From Sulfotelmatobacter sp963788225 (lineage in GTDB: Bacteria > Acidobacteriota > Terriglobia > Terriglobales > Acidobacteriaceae): DNA of 64,000 nucleotides. Positions 1 through 8,739 of the stretch are shown piece by piece. Numbering within the stretch: position 1 is the stretch's first letter; every line of letters starts with the position of its first letter. Location: the NCBI GenBank assembly GCA_963788225.1, contig CAWBGI010000006.1:124001-188000 (forward strand). The letters are read 5' to 3'. The notes beneath the pieces are model-generated. The model did not search any database. It saw nothing but the letters and a program-made list of their open reading frames with translations, and was not told where the DNA came from. A program made the translations under genes and the position numbers.

Positions 1-10
1 ACCGGGCTTA

Positions 11-706
11 TCAGGCAAGCCGCCAGAAATCGGAGGTAAGTTCCAGTGAGCGGAATAATTCGTGGGCTTCGTCGACGGTGCGGCGCCGCCAGTCCGGCGA
101 CATGCGGTCGCGATACCAGGCGTCGGCCAGCTTCCAGGCTTGTTCCACGCTCAACGTCGCGCCGCGTGGAAGCCGCCAGGACTTGCACCATTTATCGATG
201 TGGTCTTTCATGTGGTCTTCCGACCGGAAGATCAGCATGGTTTTTCAGTTGAAGACGATGTCATCCCACCAGTGCTTGGCGGGGATCGCAAAGTGGACTA
301 TGCCGGACGGCGACGCTTCGGCCGCGCCATTGCGAACGCTCACATTCATGCTTTCCCCGCAACATCCGCAGGAGGTAAGTACTCGACCGTCACACCCCAG
401 CATGGAAATCACACCGAGCGCATCCCAAATACAGTTTCCGTACCAGCTTCGGGTTCCGGTACCTTCTCCAGTTTCGACCAGGAAGGGTGTCGGCACCGCC
501 GAAAGCGGATTGGCCATGAGGACTTCACCGCTGCCCGCCTGGAGCACCAGCATGTGCGCGGCAGCAAGTTCCTGGGATGCCGCGGCCACTTCGGAGACCC
601 GGCAGCCCAGCGCACCTGCAACTTCCGCCATGCTGGGACACCGGCCCAACTCCAGGAACAATTCATAGAGCCGGACGCGCACGCGATTCTTGAAATCGTC
701 GGGCAT
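11..706 (-). CDS. MerB-like alkylmercury lyase family selenoprotein (UGA read as Sec154)
   Basis: Reading from ATG 706 gives 153 residues, an in-frame TGA at 245-247, then 77 more residues in the same frame, 231 in all. The first part has an N-terminal helical segment and the family signature GNCIWDALG (Cys92, Asp95), then DGRV and HFAIPAKHWWDDIVF. The TGA falls at residue 154, where MerB relatives have the second catalytic cysteine. E. coli MerB uses Cys96, Asp99 and Cys159, a Cys-Cys distance of 63; here it is 62. The part after the TGA (LIFRSEDH...DKWC...) is the normal family C-terminus, so the gene is collinear. MerB cleaves carbon-mercury bonds; activity on organomercurials is inferred only. 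A start at 754 would run into the SRP RNA, so 706 is preferred. Alternatives are a nonsense mutation or a sequencing error, but the SECIS-like hairpin argues for Sec insertion. Confidence 0.75.
213..247 (-). promoter_or_regulatory. Bacterial SECIS-like hairpin downstream of the UGA codon
   Basis: After the TGA (247-245) come 13 nt and then the stem TCTTCC (231-226), the loop GGTC (225-222) and GGAAGA (221-216), a perfect 6-bp stem. It can be extended past one A/C mismatch by two further pairs (234-233 with 214-213). The GGUC loop sits 20-23 nt after the UGA. In E. coli fdhF the apical GGUC loop sits 19-22 nt after its UGA, so the geometry is almost identical. The bulged U of the fdhF stem is not present. 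Binding by SelB is inferred. Confidence 0.68.
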
Positions 707-725
707 AGCGCGGATGGAAATAAGC

Positions 726-826
726 CAGGCACCGGGGACCCACTGCACACGCAAGAGCCCGTTACCGTTGCTTCCTTCCGGACCTGGCGGGGTTGGCGAG
801 AGTACGTCGCGTGAGACCGATGCCTG
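726..826 (-). ncRNA. ffs: Signal recognition particle RNA (small bacterial 4.5S type)
   Basis: The minus strand carries the SRP domain IV core CCAGGTCCGGAAGGAAGCA (about 767-785) with the GGAA tetraloop and the asymmetric loop that binds Ffh. The ends pair: CAGGCATCGG at the 5' end (826-817) with CCGGTGCCTG at the 3' end (735-726), giving a hairpin of about 101 nt. A TAGAAT box at 836-841 lies 9 nt upstream of the inferred 5' end and could be the -10 element. The RNA acts with Ffh in co-translational targeting of membrane proteins. The MerB-like gene begins 19 nt further on and may be co-transcribed. Confidence 0.93.
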
Positions 827-1006
827 ACCTGAATCATTCTAACAAACGGAAGGCCGCGCGCTTGTAACGCGACCTCTTCCCCGAAGCCTACGTGACTTTT
901 GGTGCAAGAAAAGCGCCCTGAGGCCTTCCCTTCTCACGGGAACTTGTCGTCCAATAGAGACTGAGTTCCAAATCAGCGGGACAATTTTCGTTCCATCAAC
1001 ACCGAA

Positions 1007-3214
1007 ATGCCGCAACCCACTTCGCAAACCGATCCGATCTCCGTCCCACAGGCGATCAATAAGTACTTTGAACTATCCCTTTATTTGCTTGTTCTGATGG
1101 GATTTGGCGCATTGGCCAGCACCGGCGGACTGGGCCTGCCAACGATGCTGCTGACAGGGGCGGCACTAGCGCTACGCGGTTATTTGCTCGCCGAGCGGCG
1201 GCGGGTTGTGATCTCCGAGCGCTGGACCACACCCCTCACCATCGGTTATTTCGCCTTCTACGGCGTCGATTACTTCCTGCTCTCCCGCAGTTTTCTCACG
1301 GCGACGGTACACCTGGTGCTGTTTGCAGTAGTGGTGCGGTCATTCTCGCTGCGCCGCGACCGCGACTATACCATGCTGGCAATCCTCGCCTTCCTGATGG
1401 TGCTGGCCTCGGCCGTCTTAACCGTGGACAGCGTCTTTCTGCTCTTCTTTGCCGGATTCATGCTGATGGCCGTGTTGACCTTCATCCTGATGGAGATGCG
1501 GCGATCTGGGCGAACCGCGAACTTTCAGGCGCGACATTCCGGCGACGCGCAGGAACACCGGCATCTGGCCTTCTCGCTGGCGCGAGTCACGCCGGCTTTG
1601 ATGCTGATGATATTAGTGGGCGCAGCGGCAATATTTTTTCTTTTGCCCCGCACATCGGCGGGCTACCTGGGCGGCTACTCATTCGGAACCGATTTCTCCG
1701 CGGGTTTCAGCGACCACGTGCAACTGGGCCGGATCGGGCAGATTCAGCAATCGAACGCGGTTGTGATGCACATCCAGATCGACGGCGATCCGCATGGCCG
1801 CTTTGCGCTGCACTGGCGCGGGGTGGCGCTGGCTAATTTTGACGGCAGAGACTGGCGGAACCCGCGTGAGCCGTACGCCTCCCTGACGCGAGACAGTTAC
1901 GGAGGATTCTCAGTGCCGCTCTTTAGCCAGGGAGCAGCGCAGGCTGCGCTGGCCCGCATTCAGTCGATGCCGGGACGATCGAATCAACTGATTCACTACC
2001 GCGTGCTGATGGAACCGATCGGCACCAACGTTTTCTTTCTTGCTCCATGGGCGCGCCGCGTGAGTGGAGCCTATCGCGCGATGCAGATCGACAGCGGCGG
2101 GGCCGTGCACGATTTCGATGGCGAGCGCGCCGTTAGCCTCTACGAGGCGGACTCCGATATATCAACGCCTTCCCCGGAACAACTTCGCGGCGTCGGCAAT
2201 GAACTTCCGCCCTTTTCTTTCGCCTACCTGCAACTGCCGGGGCTCGATCCGCGCATTCCGCTGCTGGCAGAGCAGATCTCCGGATCGGCCTCCAATGGCT
2301 ACGACAAAGCCGTCGCGCTGGAAAGCTACTTGAGGACCCATTACGGCTACACACTGCAGTTACCGGCTTCGCGGGTCACCGATCCGTTGGCGAACTTTCT
2401 CTTCGAGCGCAAGCAAGGGCACTGCGAGTACTTCGCCTCGTCAATGGCCGTAATGTTGCGAACGCTGCGCATTCCGTCCCGCGTGGTGAACGGCTTCATC
2501 AGCGATGAATTCAACGATGTTACGGGCAACTACGTGGTCCGCGCCAGAAATGCGCACTCCTGGGTGGAGGCTTACTTCCCCGGCTACGGATGGATCACCT
2601 TCGACCCTACACCGGGAGGCGCAACTGGATCACCGCAAGGCTGGGGCCGGGTGATGCTTTATCTGGATGCAGCGTCCTCGTTCTGGAGGGAGTGGGTCAT
2701 CAGTTATGACTCTTCGCACCAGAATATTCTGGGACAGACCGTGCTGACCGGCACGCGAAGTTCATTGGAGCGAACCCGCATGTGGGCTCGACTGAAGTAT
2801 GCGCGGATGCTGCACTGGGCACGAAAAAGTCAGCAGAGTGCGGAGCGCGCACCGAGGAGCTGGCTCGGCGGCAGCGCGGGAGTCGTGCTCCTGTTGCTGG
2901 GATTGGCTAACACCCCGCGCATCGCTCGAATGATCCGCACCAGACGGCTGCAGGCGCACCCGGAGCGAGCGCCGGATAAGGCCGCTGCGATGTGGTATGA
3001 GCGCATGGCTCGCTACCTGGCGCAGCGAGGAGTGCGCAAGTCCGAAACCCAGACGGCGCAGGAATTTGTGCGGGTGATCCCAGATGAGCGGTTGCGCGCT
3101 CAAGTTGGCCGCTTCACCGACGCCTACGAATCGGCACGCTTCGGAAATTCTGCCGACGACGCGAAGCGCCTGCCGGAGTTGTATGATGAGGTAGAATTGG
3201 CGGCGCGGAAGTAA
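1007..3214 (+). CDS. DUF3488 and transglutaminase-like domain membrane protein
   Basis: The 735-residue protein starts with a hydrophobic DUF3488-type region of several membrane segments (about residues 20-215). A periplasmic part and a transglutaminase-like core follow. The papain-like triad is visible: Cys473 in GHCEYFASS, His517 in NAHSWVEAY and Asp533 in TFDPTPG. A further hydrophobic segment lies at about residues 625-645, followed by a DUF4129-like tail. Such proteins are common next to MoxR ATPase and DUF58 genes, but none of those is present here. Substrate is unknown; a peptide- or amide-bond reaction at the outer face of the inner membrane is inferred from the family. It lies divergently from the SRP RNA gene. 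Confidence 0.9.
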   Translation: MPQPTSQTDPISVPQAINKYFELSLYLLVLMGFGALASTGGLGLPTMLLTGAALALRGYLLAERRRVVISERWTTPLTIGYFAFYGVDYFLLSRSFLTATVHLVLFAVVVRSFSLRRDRDYTMLAILAFLMVLASAVLTVDSVFLLFFAGFMLMAVLTFILMEMRRSGRTANFQARHSGDAQEHRHLAFSLARVTPALMLMILVGAAAIFFLLPRTSAGYLGGYSFGTDFSAGFSDHVQLGRIGQIQQSNAVVMHIQIDGDPHGRFALHWRGVALANFDGRDWRNPREPYASLTRDSYGGFSVPLFSQGAAQAALARIQSMPGRSNQLIHYRVLMEPIGTNVFFLAPWARRVSGAYRAMQIDSGGAVHDFDGERAVSLYEADSDISTPSPEQLRGVGNELPPFSFAYLQLPGLDPRIPLLAEQISGSASNGYDKAVALESYLRTHYGYTLQLPASRVTDPLANFLFERKQGHCEYFASSMAVMLRTLRIPSRVVNGFISDEFNDVTGNYVVRARNAHSWVEAYFPGYGWITFDPTPGGATGSPQGWGRVMLYLDAASSFWREWVISYDSSHQNILGQTVLTGTRSSLERTRMWARLKYARMLHWARKSQQSAERAPRSWLGGSAGVVLLLLGLANTPRIARMIRTRRLQAHPERAPDKAAAMWYERMARYLAQRGVRKSETQTAQEFVRVIPDERLRAQVGRFTDAYESARFGNSADDAKRLPELYDEVELAARK

Positions 3215-3232
3215 GTCGTGCGAGCCTGCCTT

Positions 3233-3613
3233 ATGAACTATCTGCTGAAAACCGAACCCTCAGTTTATTCCTTCGCTAATCTTCAGCGCGACCAAACCAC
3301 CATTTGGGACGGCGTCACCAATCCCGCCGCGGTCAAGCACCTGCGCGAAATGAAGCCGGGCGAACATTTGGTCATTTACCACACTGGAGACGAGAAAAGC
3401 GCAGTGGGCACTGCAACCGTAGTATCAGTCGATACTTCGGATGCAAAGACTCCGCTGGTAAAGATCAAAGTCGGCAAGCCCATGGCCAAGTCCGTAACCC
3501 TAGCCGAGATCAAAGCGAATAAGCTCTTCGCTGATTCTCCGCTGGTGCGGCAAGGACGGTTGAGCGTCGTGCCCTTAACCGACGCTCAATATAAATTCGT
3601 CACCGGCTCCTGA
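3233..3613 (+). CDS. EVE domain-containing protein
   Basis: From ATG 3233 the protein is 126 residues: MNYLLKTEPSVYSF at the start, then TTIWDGVTNPAAVKHLREM and GEHLVIYHTG. These are the typical opening strands of the EVE (PUA-like) fold of thymocyte nuclear protein 1 relatives. EVE domains bind modified nucleobases in nucleic acids; this one's ligand is unknown. A GTG at 3218 would add five residues, but the conserved start of the family matches the ATG. It begins 18 nt after the transglutaminase gene on the same strand, so the two may share a transcript. Confidence 0.9.
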   Translation: MNYLLKTEPSVYSFANLQRDQTTIWDGVTNPAAVKHLREMKPGEHLVIYHTGDEKSAVGTATVVSVDTSDAKTPLVKIKVGKPMAKSVTLAEIKANKLFADSPLVRQGRLSVVPLTDAQYKFVTGS

Positions 3614-3632
3614 AACGCTCAACCCGCGAACT

Positions 3633-3986
3633 TCAGTGCGCCTTCGCATCCCGCCGAATCAGCGCGTGATCCACAAAGAAGCCAATCCCGATCGCCAGAG
3701 GAATCACCCCAAACATCGCCGCGGTCATCGCGTCGGGTTCGTGACGCCCGATCAAAACGAAGGTCACGATATAGCCGATGGCCCCAGCCACCAGCAGAAT
3801 TCCCGACCGCCTGGAACGCGCTGCCTCAGATAGCTCGGGTTGCATCGGAACGTCTACTCCGCGCGCAATCGCCGCCAAACGCTCTTCGCTACGCAGCTTG
3901 CGGACCCGGAAAAAGGTATACATCGCGGCCATCGGAATCCCAAAAGCCATGACCACCGCCGCCAGTCCTACAATGTTGCCGTCCAT
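3633..3986 (-). CDS. Small membrane protein, DUF6249-like
   Basis: The 117-residue protein has three predicted membrane segments: GLAAVVMAFGIPMAAMYTFF near the N-terminus, a central one (about residues 63-81) and a C-terminal one (about 89-105). A basic, Arg-rich stretch (RVRKLRSEERLAAIARG) follows the first helix. This layout is that of DUF6249 proteins. Function is unknown. A perfect AGGAGG sits 6 nt before the ATG, which fixes the start. It is convergent with the EVE gene. Confidence 0.75.
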   Translation of the reverse strand: MDGNIVGLAAVVMAFGIPMAAMYTFFRVRKLRSEERLAAIARGVDVPMQPELSEAARSRRSGILLVAGAIGYIVTFVLIGRHEPDAMTAAMFGVIPLAIGIGFFVDHALIRRDAKAH

Positions 3987-4238
3987 AGTGCCTCCTGATT
4001 CGGCGCTGTTTCATTTCTAAGGCTCAGCACCCAGTCACAATCAGTTACGCGCGCTCGCGCGAGAAAGTTCCAACCTTCCTGAAAGTCTTCGTCGCGGACC
4101 TCTGTTTATTTAGCTGTGCAGAAAGACGATCCAAGGGTGCCGCGCTGAGTTGATCCACTCCGGCTGGTAGAAATGCACATGGCTATTTTTAGAACCCGGC
4201 GACGGTCACGAGCCCTTCACACTGAACCGTTTTCGCTT

Positions 4239-4463
4239 CTAGAACGAGCCTTCCTGGGTAAAGGTATAGCCGGGCAGTGACGCGCCTTGCGGGGTTTTCG
4301 CCACCTTGATCCGAACCGTCGGGGCGTCCGGGGCGGTAATGCCCGCCGGCCGCAGCATGGCATATTGCGTGAACACTTCGCTATACACCTTGGTCACCAG
4401 ATAGTCCTGACCATCGGCGTCGCTGCGCCAGACTTGCCCGAGCTGGATGGAGTTTACGGCCAC
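4239..4463 (-). CDS. Conserved hypothetical small protein (74 aa)
   Basis: The short ORF reads MAVNSIQLGQVWRSDADGQDYLVTKVY..., with the look of a small beta-rich cytosolic protein: GQVWRSDADGQDYLV suggests an SH3-like or KOW-like barrel. There is no signal peptide or membrane segment. Family assignment is not secure. It lies alone between the DUF6249-like gene and nth. The preceding 250 bases (3987-4238) show no convincing gene. Confidence 0.5.
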   Translation of the reverse strand: MAVNSIQLGQVWRSDADGQDYLVTKVYSEVFTQYAMLRPAGITAPDAPTVRIKVAKTPQGASLPGYTFTQEGSF

Positions 4464-4567
4464 GATAGCGTTCCTGAATTTGTGAGCTTTCTTCCAGACT
4501 AACGGGCGGCATGGTACGAGTCAATTCCCCGCGTGGTTACCGAGGTCTCTGCTAAGATGTTGCCCTC

Positions 4568-5452
4568 ATGCCCCGCGGACACACGCCCCGCCAACCCGCC
4601 CGCACCGGCCGCCAGGAAGGTGCCCGTGTGGCACGTGCGCTCCCGCCCGCGAAGCCAGCGCCTAAGAAGTCGCGCGGAAGCCAAGATGCCCGTGTGGGGA
4701 CGGGCGCTCCCGCCCATCCCCGGAGCGAAGCCCCGGCGGCAGTGCCCAAGGGCCGAAAGAAAACTGCACCGGCCTACAATCCTCTCGCCCCCGAACGCAT
4801 TGCCGAAATCCTGACGCGCCTCGAGCAGCTTTATCCCGACGTCACCTGCGCACTCACGCATTCAAGCGCATGGGAACTTCTGGTCGCGACCATCCTCTCG
4901 GCCCAATCGACCGACGTCAACGTCAACCGCGTCACGCCCGAACTTTTCCGAAAATACCCGACGGTACAGGCCTTTGCTGCGCTAACGCCCGAACAACTCG
5001 AGCCCGATGTGCGTTCGACCGGTTTCTTCCGCAACAAATCCAAATCTGTCGTCGGCGCCGCAAAAAAGATTGTCGCCGACTTTGGTGGGCAGGTCCCTGA
5101 CGACATGGAAAAGTTGCTCACGCTTCCCGGCGTCGCCCGCAAGACCGCGAACGTTGTGCTGGGAACCTGGTTCAAGAAGGCCGAGGGCGTGGTCGTTGAC
5201 ACTCACGTTCATCGCATCTCGCGGCGCCTCGAACTCACCACGAACGACGACCCGCAGAAAATCGAGCAGGACCTGATGCGCATCATCCCGCGCGAGAAAT
5301 GGATTCTCTTCTCCCACCAGATCATCTGGCACGGGCGTCGCCTCTGCTTCGCGCGCAAACCCAAGTGCGTTGACTGCGCGCTGGAAAATCTCTGCCACGC
5401 CGCCGACAAGACATGGAGCACCGTGGAGATGCACAAGAACGCGAAGGCTTGA
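4568..5452 (+). CDS. nth: Endonuclease III (DNA glycosylase/AP lyase) with a long N-terminal extension
   Basis: The 294-residue protein has the HhH-GPD fold with Lys192 in LPGVARKTANVV and Asp211 in VVDTHVHR, the glycosylase/lyase pair. The 4Fe-4S loop has spacing C-X6-C-X2-C-X5-C (Cys260, 267, 270, 276). It removes oxidised pyrimidines in base excision repair. The usual family length is about 210-220 residues. Residues 1-70 are an extra low-complexity stretch rich in Ala, Pro, Arg and Lys, which is encoded largely by two copies of a dispersed repeat. No alternative ATG lies between the extension and the domain, so the extension is either translated or replaced by a non-ATG start. Confidence 0.93.
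   Translation: MPRGHTPRQPARTGRQEGARVARALPPAKPAPKKSRGSQDARVGTGAPAHPRSEAPAAVPKGRKKTAPAYNPLAPERIAEILTRLEQLYPDVTCALTHSSAWELLVATILSAQSTDVNVNRVTPELFRKYPTVQAFAALTPEQLEPDVRSTGFFRNKSKSVVGAAKKIVADFGGQVPDDMEKLLTLPGVARKTANVVLGTWFKKAEGVVVDTHVHRISRRLELTTNDDPQKIEQDLMRIIPREKWILFSHQIIWHGRRLCFARKPKCVDCALENLCHAADKTWSTVEMHKNAKA
4617..4716 (+). repeat. Pair of dispersed repeats inside the nth N-terminal extension
   Basis: Two copies, about 70 bp apart, share TGCCCGTGTGG followed by GCGCTCCCGCCC: one near 4619-4651, one near 4687-4716. The second contains CGTGTGGGGACGGGCGCTCC, which is the reverse complement of a stretch inside nuoG at 54061-54080, 49 kb away. The repeat is therefore dispersed, occurs in both orientations and is found in coding sequence. 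Confidence 0.7.
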
Positions 5453-5570
5453 CGGCCGCCGCTCTGGAGCTTGGGCACACTCAGTCGGCTGTTCCCATTT
5501 CTGGAGCGAAGGTCAGCCTTGCGCTCATTCTCTGCTTGCTTTCCTCCGCCTTCACGGCAACAATAGTTTG

Positions 5571-5873
5571 ATGTCCGACGTGGTTCAATCCGTCCGCCAG
5601 CTCTTGCAGGATTTCATAGCCCCCGAGCTGCGCGAGTTGAAAAGCGATGTAAAGCAGGTCGACGCTAAGATCGACTTTGAAACAAAGACCATAAAAGACA
5701 GGATGGATTCCGACTTTAAGCGCCTCGAGGACAAAGTTGATTCCGGTTTCGCGCAAATGCGAACCCTCCTCGAAAACGCCTACTTGCGATCCGAACTGGA
5801 AGCCACGCGCGACATTTCAAACCTGCGCGAGCGCGTAACCCGGCTCGAGGTCGAGCGCAGTTCCCGCCAATAG
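5571..5873 (+). CDS. Small coiled-coil protein (100 aa), unknown function
   Basis: From ATG 5571 the protein opens with MSDVVQSVRQLLQDFIAPELRELKS... and continues as a nearly uninterrupted heptad pattern rich in Leu, Val, Lys, Asp and Glu, typical of a soluble coiled coil. There is no membrane segment or signal peptide. The open frame extends upstream over the end of nth, but that stretch does not look like protein-coding sequence, so the later ATG is chosen. Similar small proteins are often annotated as hypothetical or DUF1640-like. It lies between nth and the S9 peptidase on the same strand. Confidence 0.6.
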   Translation: MSDVVQSVRQLLQDFIAPELRELKSDVKQVDAKIDFETKTIKDRMDSDFKRLEDKVDSGFAQMRTLLENAYLRSELEATRDISNLRERVTRLEVERSSRQ

Positions 5874-5939
5874 CTTGTTCCTCGGGCAGTTCCCGTCTGC
5901 TAGACTTTGGTTCGGCTTACTCCAGAGCACTCGACCGTC

Positions 5940-7928
5940 ATGCGCACTTTCATCCCGTTTGCTATCGTCATCTTTATGAGCACAGTCGTCGCTGAAAACC
6001 TCGCCGCGCAAACTCTGCCCGCGCCGCAGGCAGTTACCGATCCCAAACAGATCGCCTCGAAACCCAACGCACAGGTCGAACCGCGCAGCCTCACTATCGA
6101 GAAGCTCTACATGACGCGCCAGATAGGCCGGCCCACGTGGTCGCCGGATGGCAAGAGCGTCGCATTCGTCTCCAACATGAGCGGACGCAACAACCTGTGG
6201 CTCGTTCCCGCCGAAGGTGGATGGCCGGTGCAGCTTACTGTCAGCGACCAGCGCCAAGCCGCACCTGCGTGGTCGCCCGACGGCAAATGGATCGCGTATC
6301 AGTCTGACTACGACGGCGACGAGCAGTGGGATATTTTTTTGGTTTCGCCGAAGACCGGCAAGGTCGTCAACCTCACCAGCACGCGTGATATCTCCGAGAC
6401 GAATCCAAGGTGGTCGCCCGACGGCCGTTATCTGGCTTATCTGGTTAAACCAAAAACTTCTGCCGCGTATGAAATCGACATCTATGACATGGTGATGCGC
6501 GAGGTAAAGCATCTCACCACCGGCACGCCGCAGGACATGGGCAATTCGAATCCCATCTGGTCGAAAGACGGCAAGTACATCATCTACACGCAGGAGCAAG
6601 CCAAAGGCACAGATTCAAACATCTTCATCGCGGACGCGGCCACAGGGAAGAGCACGCTGCTGACGCCGCATGAAGGCGAGCAGCGCTACGCGGCCAACGA
6701 CATTTCGCCCGACGGCAAGCGTGTTCTGTTTACCGCGAACTCCGCGAATGGCTATGACAATCTTGGCCTGATCGAGATCGCGAGCAAGAAGATCATGTGG
6801 CTGACGCGTGACAAATGGGAAATCCGCGGCGACGAATTCTCGCCAGACGGCAAGCACGTCACTTTCACAGCCAATGTCGACGGCAACGAAGATATCTATC
6901 TGCTCGATCTTGCGACTGGCAAGTTGACAGCGTTGCATATTCCGAAAGGCGTTAACGAACCCGCTGGGGGGCATTCCGCCTTCACCAAAGACGGCACGCA
7001 CCTGCTCTACTACCACAACGGCCCCACCGCTCCGGGCGATCTTTGGGTGTATACGCTGGCAACGGGAAAGTCGCATCAGGTCACGCATTCGCTTGTCGCC
7101 GGAGTTCGATCGGAAGACATGGTCGAGCCTTATCTCGTGCACTATCCCAGCCGCGACGGCAAGTGGACCATCTCCGCGTTTCTATACGTGCCTTTCAACA
7201 TGGCGCGCAATGGGCAGAATGCCGCCATCATGTATATCCACGGCGGACCCACGTCGCAAACCATGAATTCCTTCAATCGCTTCGTGCAGTACGCCGTGAA
7301 TCAGGGATACATGGTGCTTGCGCCCAATTACCGCGGCTCGACCGGATACGGAAAGGAATTTCAGCAGGCGAATCTGTTCGACATGGGCGGCGGCGATTTG
7401 CAGGACGTGCTGGCCGGAGTCGACTGGATCAAGCAGACCGGACATCTCGATGCCAAAAAGATTGCCGTCATGGGCGCGAGCTACGGCGGCTATCTCAGCA
7501 TGATGGCAGTGACGAAAGCTCCTGACGTCTGGGCCGCGGGCGTGCCCATCGTGCCCTTTGTGAACTGGTTCACCGAGATCGAAAATGAAGATCCGGAACT
7601 GCAGCAGTCCGATCTGGCGACTATGGGCGATGTGGTGAAGAACAAGGCGCTGTACGAAGACCGCTCCCCAATTAACTTTATCGATCAGATCAAGGCGCCG
7701 CTGCTGCTGCTCGCCGGAGGACACGATCCGCGCTGTCCAAAGTCGGAGACGCAGCAGGTGGTGGATGCCCTCAAGAAGCGCGGCGGCAAAGTCGACTACA
7801 AGATTTACGAAAATGAAGGCCACGGCTTTGCGCGGGTCGAAAATCAGATTGACGCCTACAAACGTGTCGCAGATTTCCTGCAGGCGCACGTTCCTCCCGC
7901 CGATTGCAGTTGTTCGCTCACCGAATAA
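5940..7928 (+). CDS. Secreted S9 family prolyl oligopeptidase with TolB-like propeller
   Basis: The 662-residue protein starts at ATG 5940 with a signal peptide (hydrophobic core FIPFAIVIFMSTVV, then AEN-LAAQ). A TTG 33 nt upstream would add a non-hydrophobic leader and is less likely. Residues about 40-370 hold WD40-like/PD40 repeats with the recurring motif WSPDGK. The C-terminal alpha/beta hydrolase has the nucleophile Ser514 in GASYGGY, Asp596 in GGHDPRC and His628 in ENEGHGF. It should cleave peptides in the periplasm; the preference for proline or alanine is inferred from the family. It overlaps the 3' end of hemD, which runs the other way, by 11 bp. Confidence 0.93.
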   Translation: MRTFIPFAIVIFMSTVVAENLAAQTLPAPQAVTDPKQIASKPNAQVEPRSLTIEKLYMTRQIGRPTWSPDGKSVAFVSNMSGRNNLWLVPAEGGWPVQLTVSDQRQAAPAWSPDGKWIAYQSDYDGDEQWDIFLVSPKTGKVVNLTSTRDISETNPRWSPDGRYLAYLVKPKTSAAYEIDIYDMVMREVKHLTTGTPQDMGNSNPIWSKDGKYIIYTQEQAKGTDSNIFIADAATGKSTLLTPHEGEQRYAANDISPDGKRVLFTANSANGYDNLGLIEIASKKIMWLTRDKWEIRGDEFSPDGKHVTFTANVDGNEDIYLLDLATGKLTALHIPKGVNEPAGGHSAFTKDGTHLLYYHNGPTAPGDLWVYTLATGKSHQVTHSLVAGVRSEDMVEPYLVHYPSRDGKWTISAFLYVPFNMARNGQNAAIMYIHGGPTSQTMNSFNRFVQYAVNQGYMVLAPNYRGSTGYGKEFQQANLFDMGGGDLQDVLAGVDWIKQTGHLDAKKIAVMGASYGGYLSMMAVTKAPDVWAAGVPIVPFVNWFTEIENEDPELQQSDLATMGDVVKNKALYEDRSPINFIDQIKAPLLLLAGGHDPRCPKSETQQVVDALKKRGGKVDYKIYENEGHGFARVENQIDAYKRVADFLQAHVPPADCSCSLTE

Positions 7929-8739
7929 CGCCGAGTGAGGCGCCGGCTTGAACGATGGCTTTGACCAGGCCCGGAATCGTAAACTCTTTGGCCTCGATAT
8001 CCACCCCCAAGCCCAGTTCGCGCAATGTCGAAGAAGTGACGGGCCCGATGGAGGCGAGCCGTATCCCATCAAGATCCGTGTGGGTGCGGGCGGCTCGCCC
8101 GCGCGAGCCCAAGAGCGCCACAAAGTTGCGCACGGTCGAAGAACTGGTAAACGTAACCACATGCGGACGCTGCCGCAGATTCTTCAGCGCACTCTGCAGC
8201 CGGGCGCGCGAAGATTGCGGCACCACGGTTTCATAAGCTTCCACCACGTGCACAAGCGCTCCCGCCCGGCGTAACTCGCGCGGAATCACATCGCGGGCAA
8301 TCTTGGCGCGCACCAGCAGCACGCGCTTCCCTTTCACGCGCCGTCGAAGGCTGCGCACGACCGACTCTGCGACATACTCTTTGGGAACAATATCCACGTC
8401 GAGGCCGTGCTGCTCGATCGCCTTTTTGGTTGCCGGACCGATGGCTGCGATTTTCAAGTGTTCGAGACTCTTTGTCAGGCGCAATTTGGCGAGCCGCTCC
8501 CACATGGCTTCAACTCCATTAGCGCTGGTGAGGATGAGCCAGTCGTACTCTGCTAGATTTTTGAGAGCAGAATCCAACGGCGTGAAGCTATGCGGCTTGC
8601 GGATTTCGATGAACGGGGTTTCAAGCACCGTCGCCCCGAGCTCGCGTAGTTCGCTCGAAAGCGCACCAGCCTGATGACGTGCACGGCCCACGAGAACGCG
8701 CACCCCAGAAAGCGGGAATTGTTTTGGCTTAACTGACAT
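7918..8739 (-). CDS. hemD: Uroporphyrinogen-III synthase
   Basis: The 273-residue protein has the two-lobed HemD pattern: LSGVRVLVGRARHQAGAL at the start, FIEIRKP, then DWLILTSANGVEAMW, IGPATKKAIEQHGLDVDIVP and the closing TSSSTVRNF...IGPVTSSTLRELG. It closes hydroxymethylbilane to uroporphyrinogen III, the branch point to haem, sirohaem and cobalamin. It is the last gene of the minus-strand hem cluster, and its start overlaps the end of the DUF4442 gene by 11 bp, so translation is probably coupled. Its 3' end overlaps the S9 peptidase gene tail to tail. Confidence 0.92.
   Translation of the reverse strand: MSVKPKQFPLSGVRVLVGRARHQAGALSSELRELGATVLETPFIEIRKPHSFTPLDSALKNLAEYDWLILTSANGVEAMWERLAKLRLTKSLEHLKIAAIGPATKKAIEQHGLDVDIVPKEYVAESVVRSLRRRVKGKRVLLVRAKIARDVIPRELRRAGALVHVVEAYETVVPQSSRARLQSALKNLRQRPHVVTFTSSSTVRNFVALLGSRGRAARTHTDLDGIRLASIGPVTSSTLRELGLGVDIEAKEFTIPGLVKAIVQAGASLGVIR

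Noticed and set aside
11..238. Separate 75-residue gene starting at ATG 238
   Set aside because: It is in frame with the 706-248 part across a single TGA, and together they make one collinear MerB-family protein.
62..814. Long plus-strand open frames (up to 250 codons)
   Set aside because: They are shadows of the MerB-like gene and the SRP RNA on the other strand; the translations show no family features.
5370..5570. Upstream extension of the coiled-coil gene over the end of nth
   Set aside because: The extension reads in a different frame over conserved nth sequence and has no protein character.
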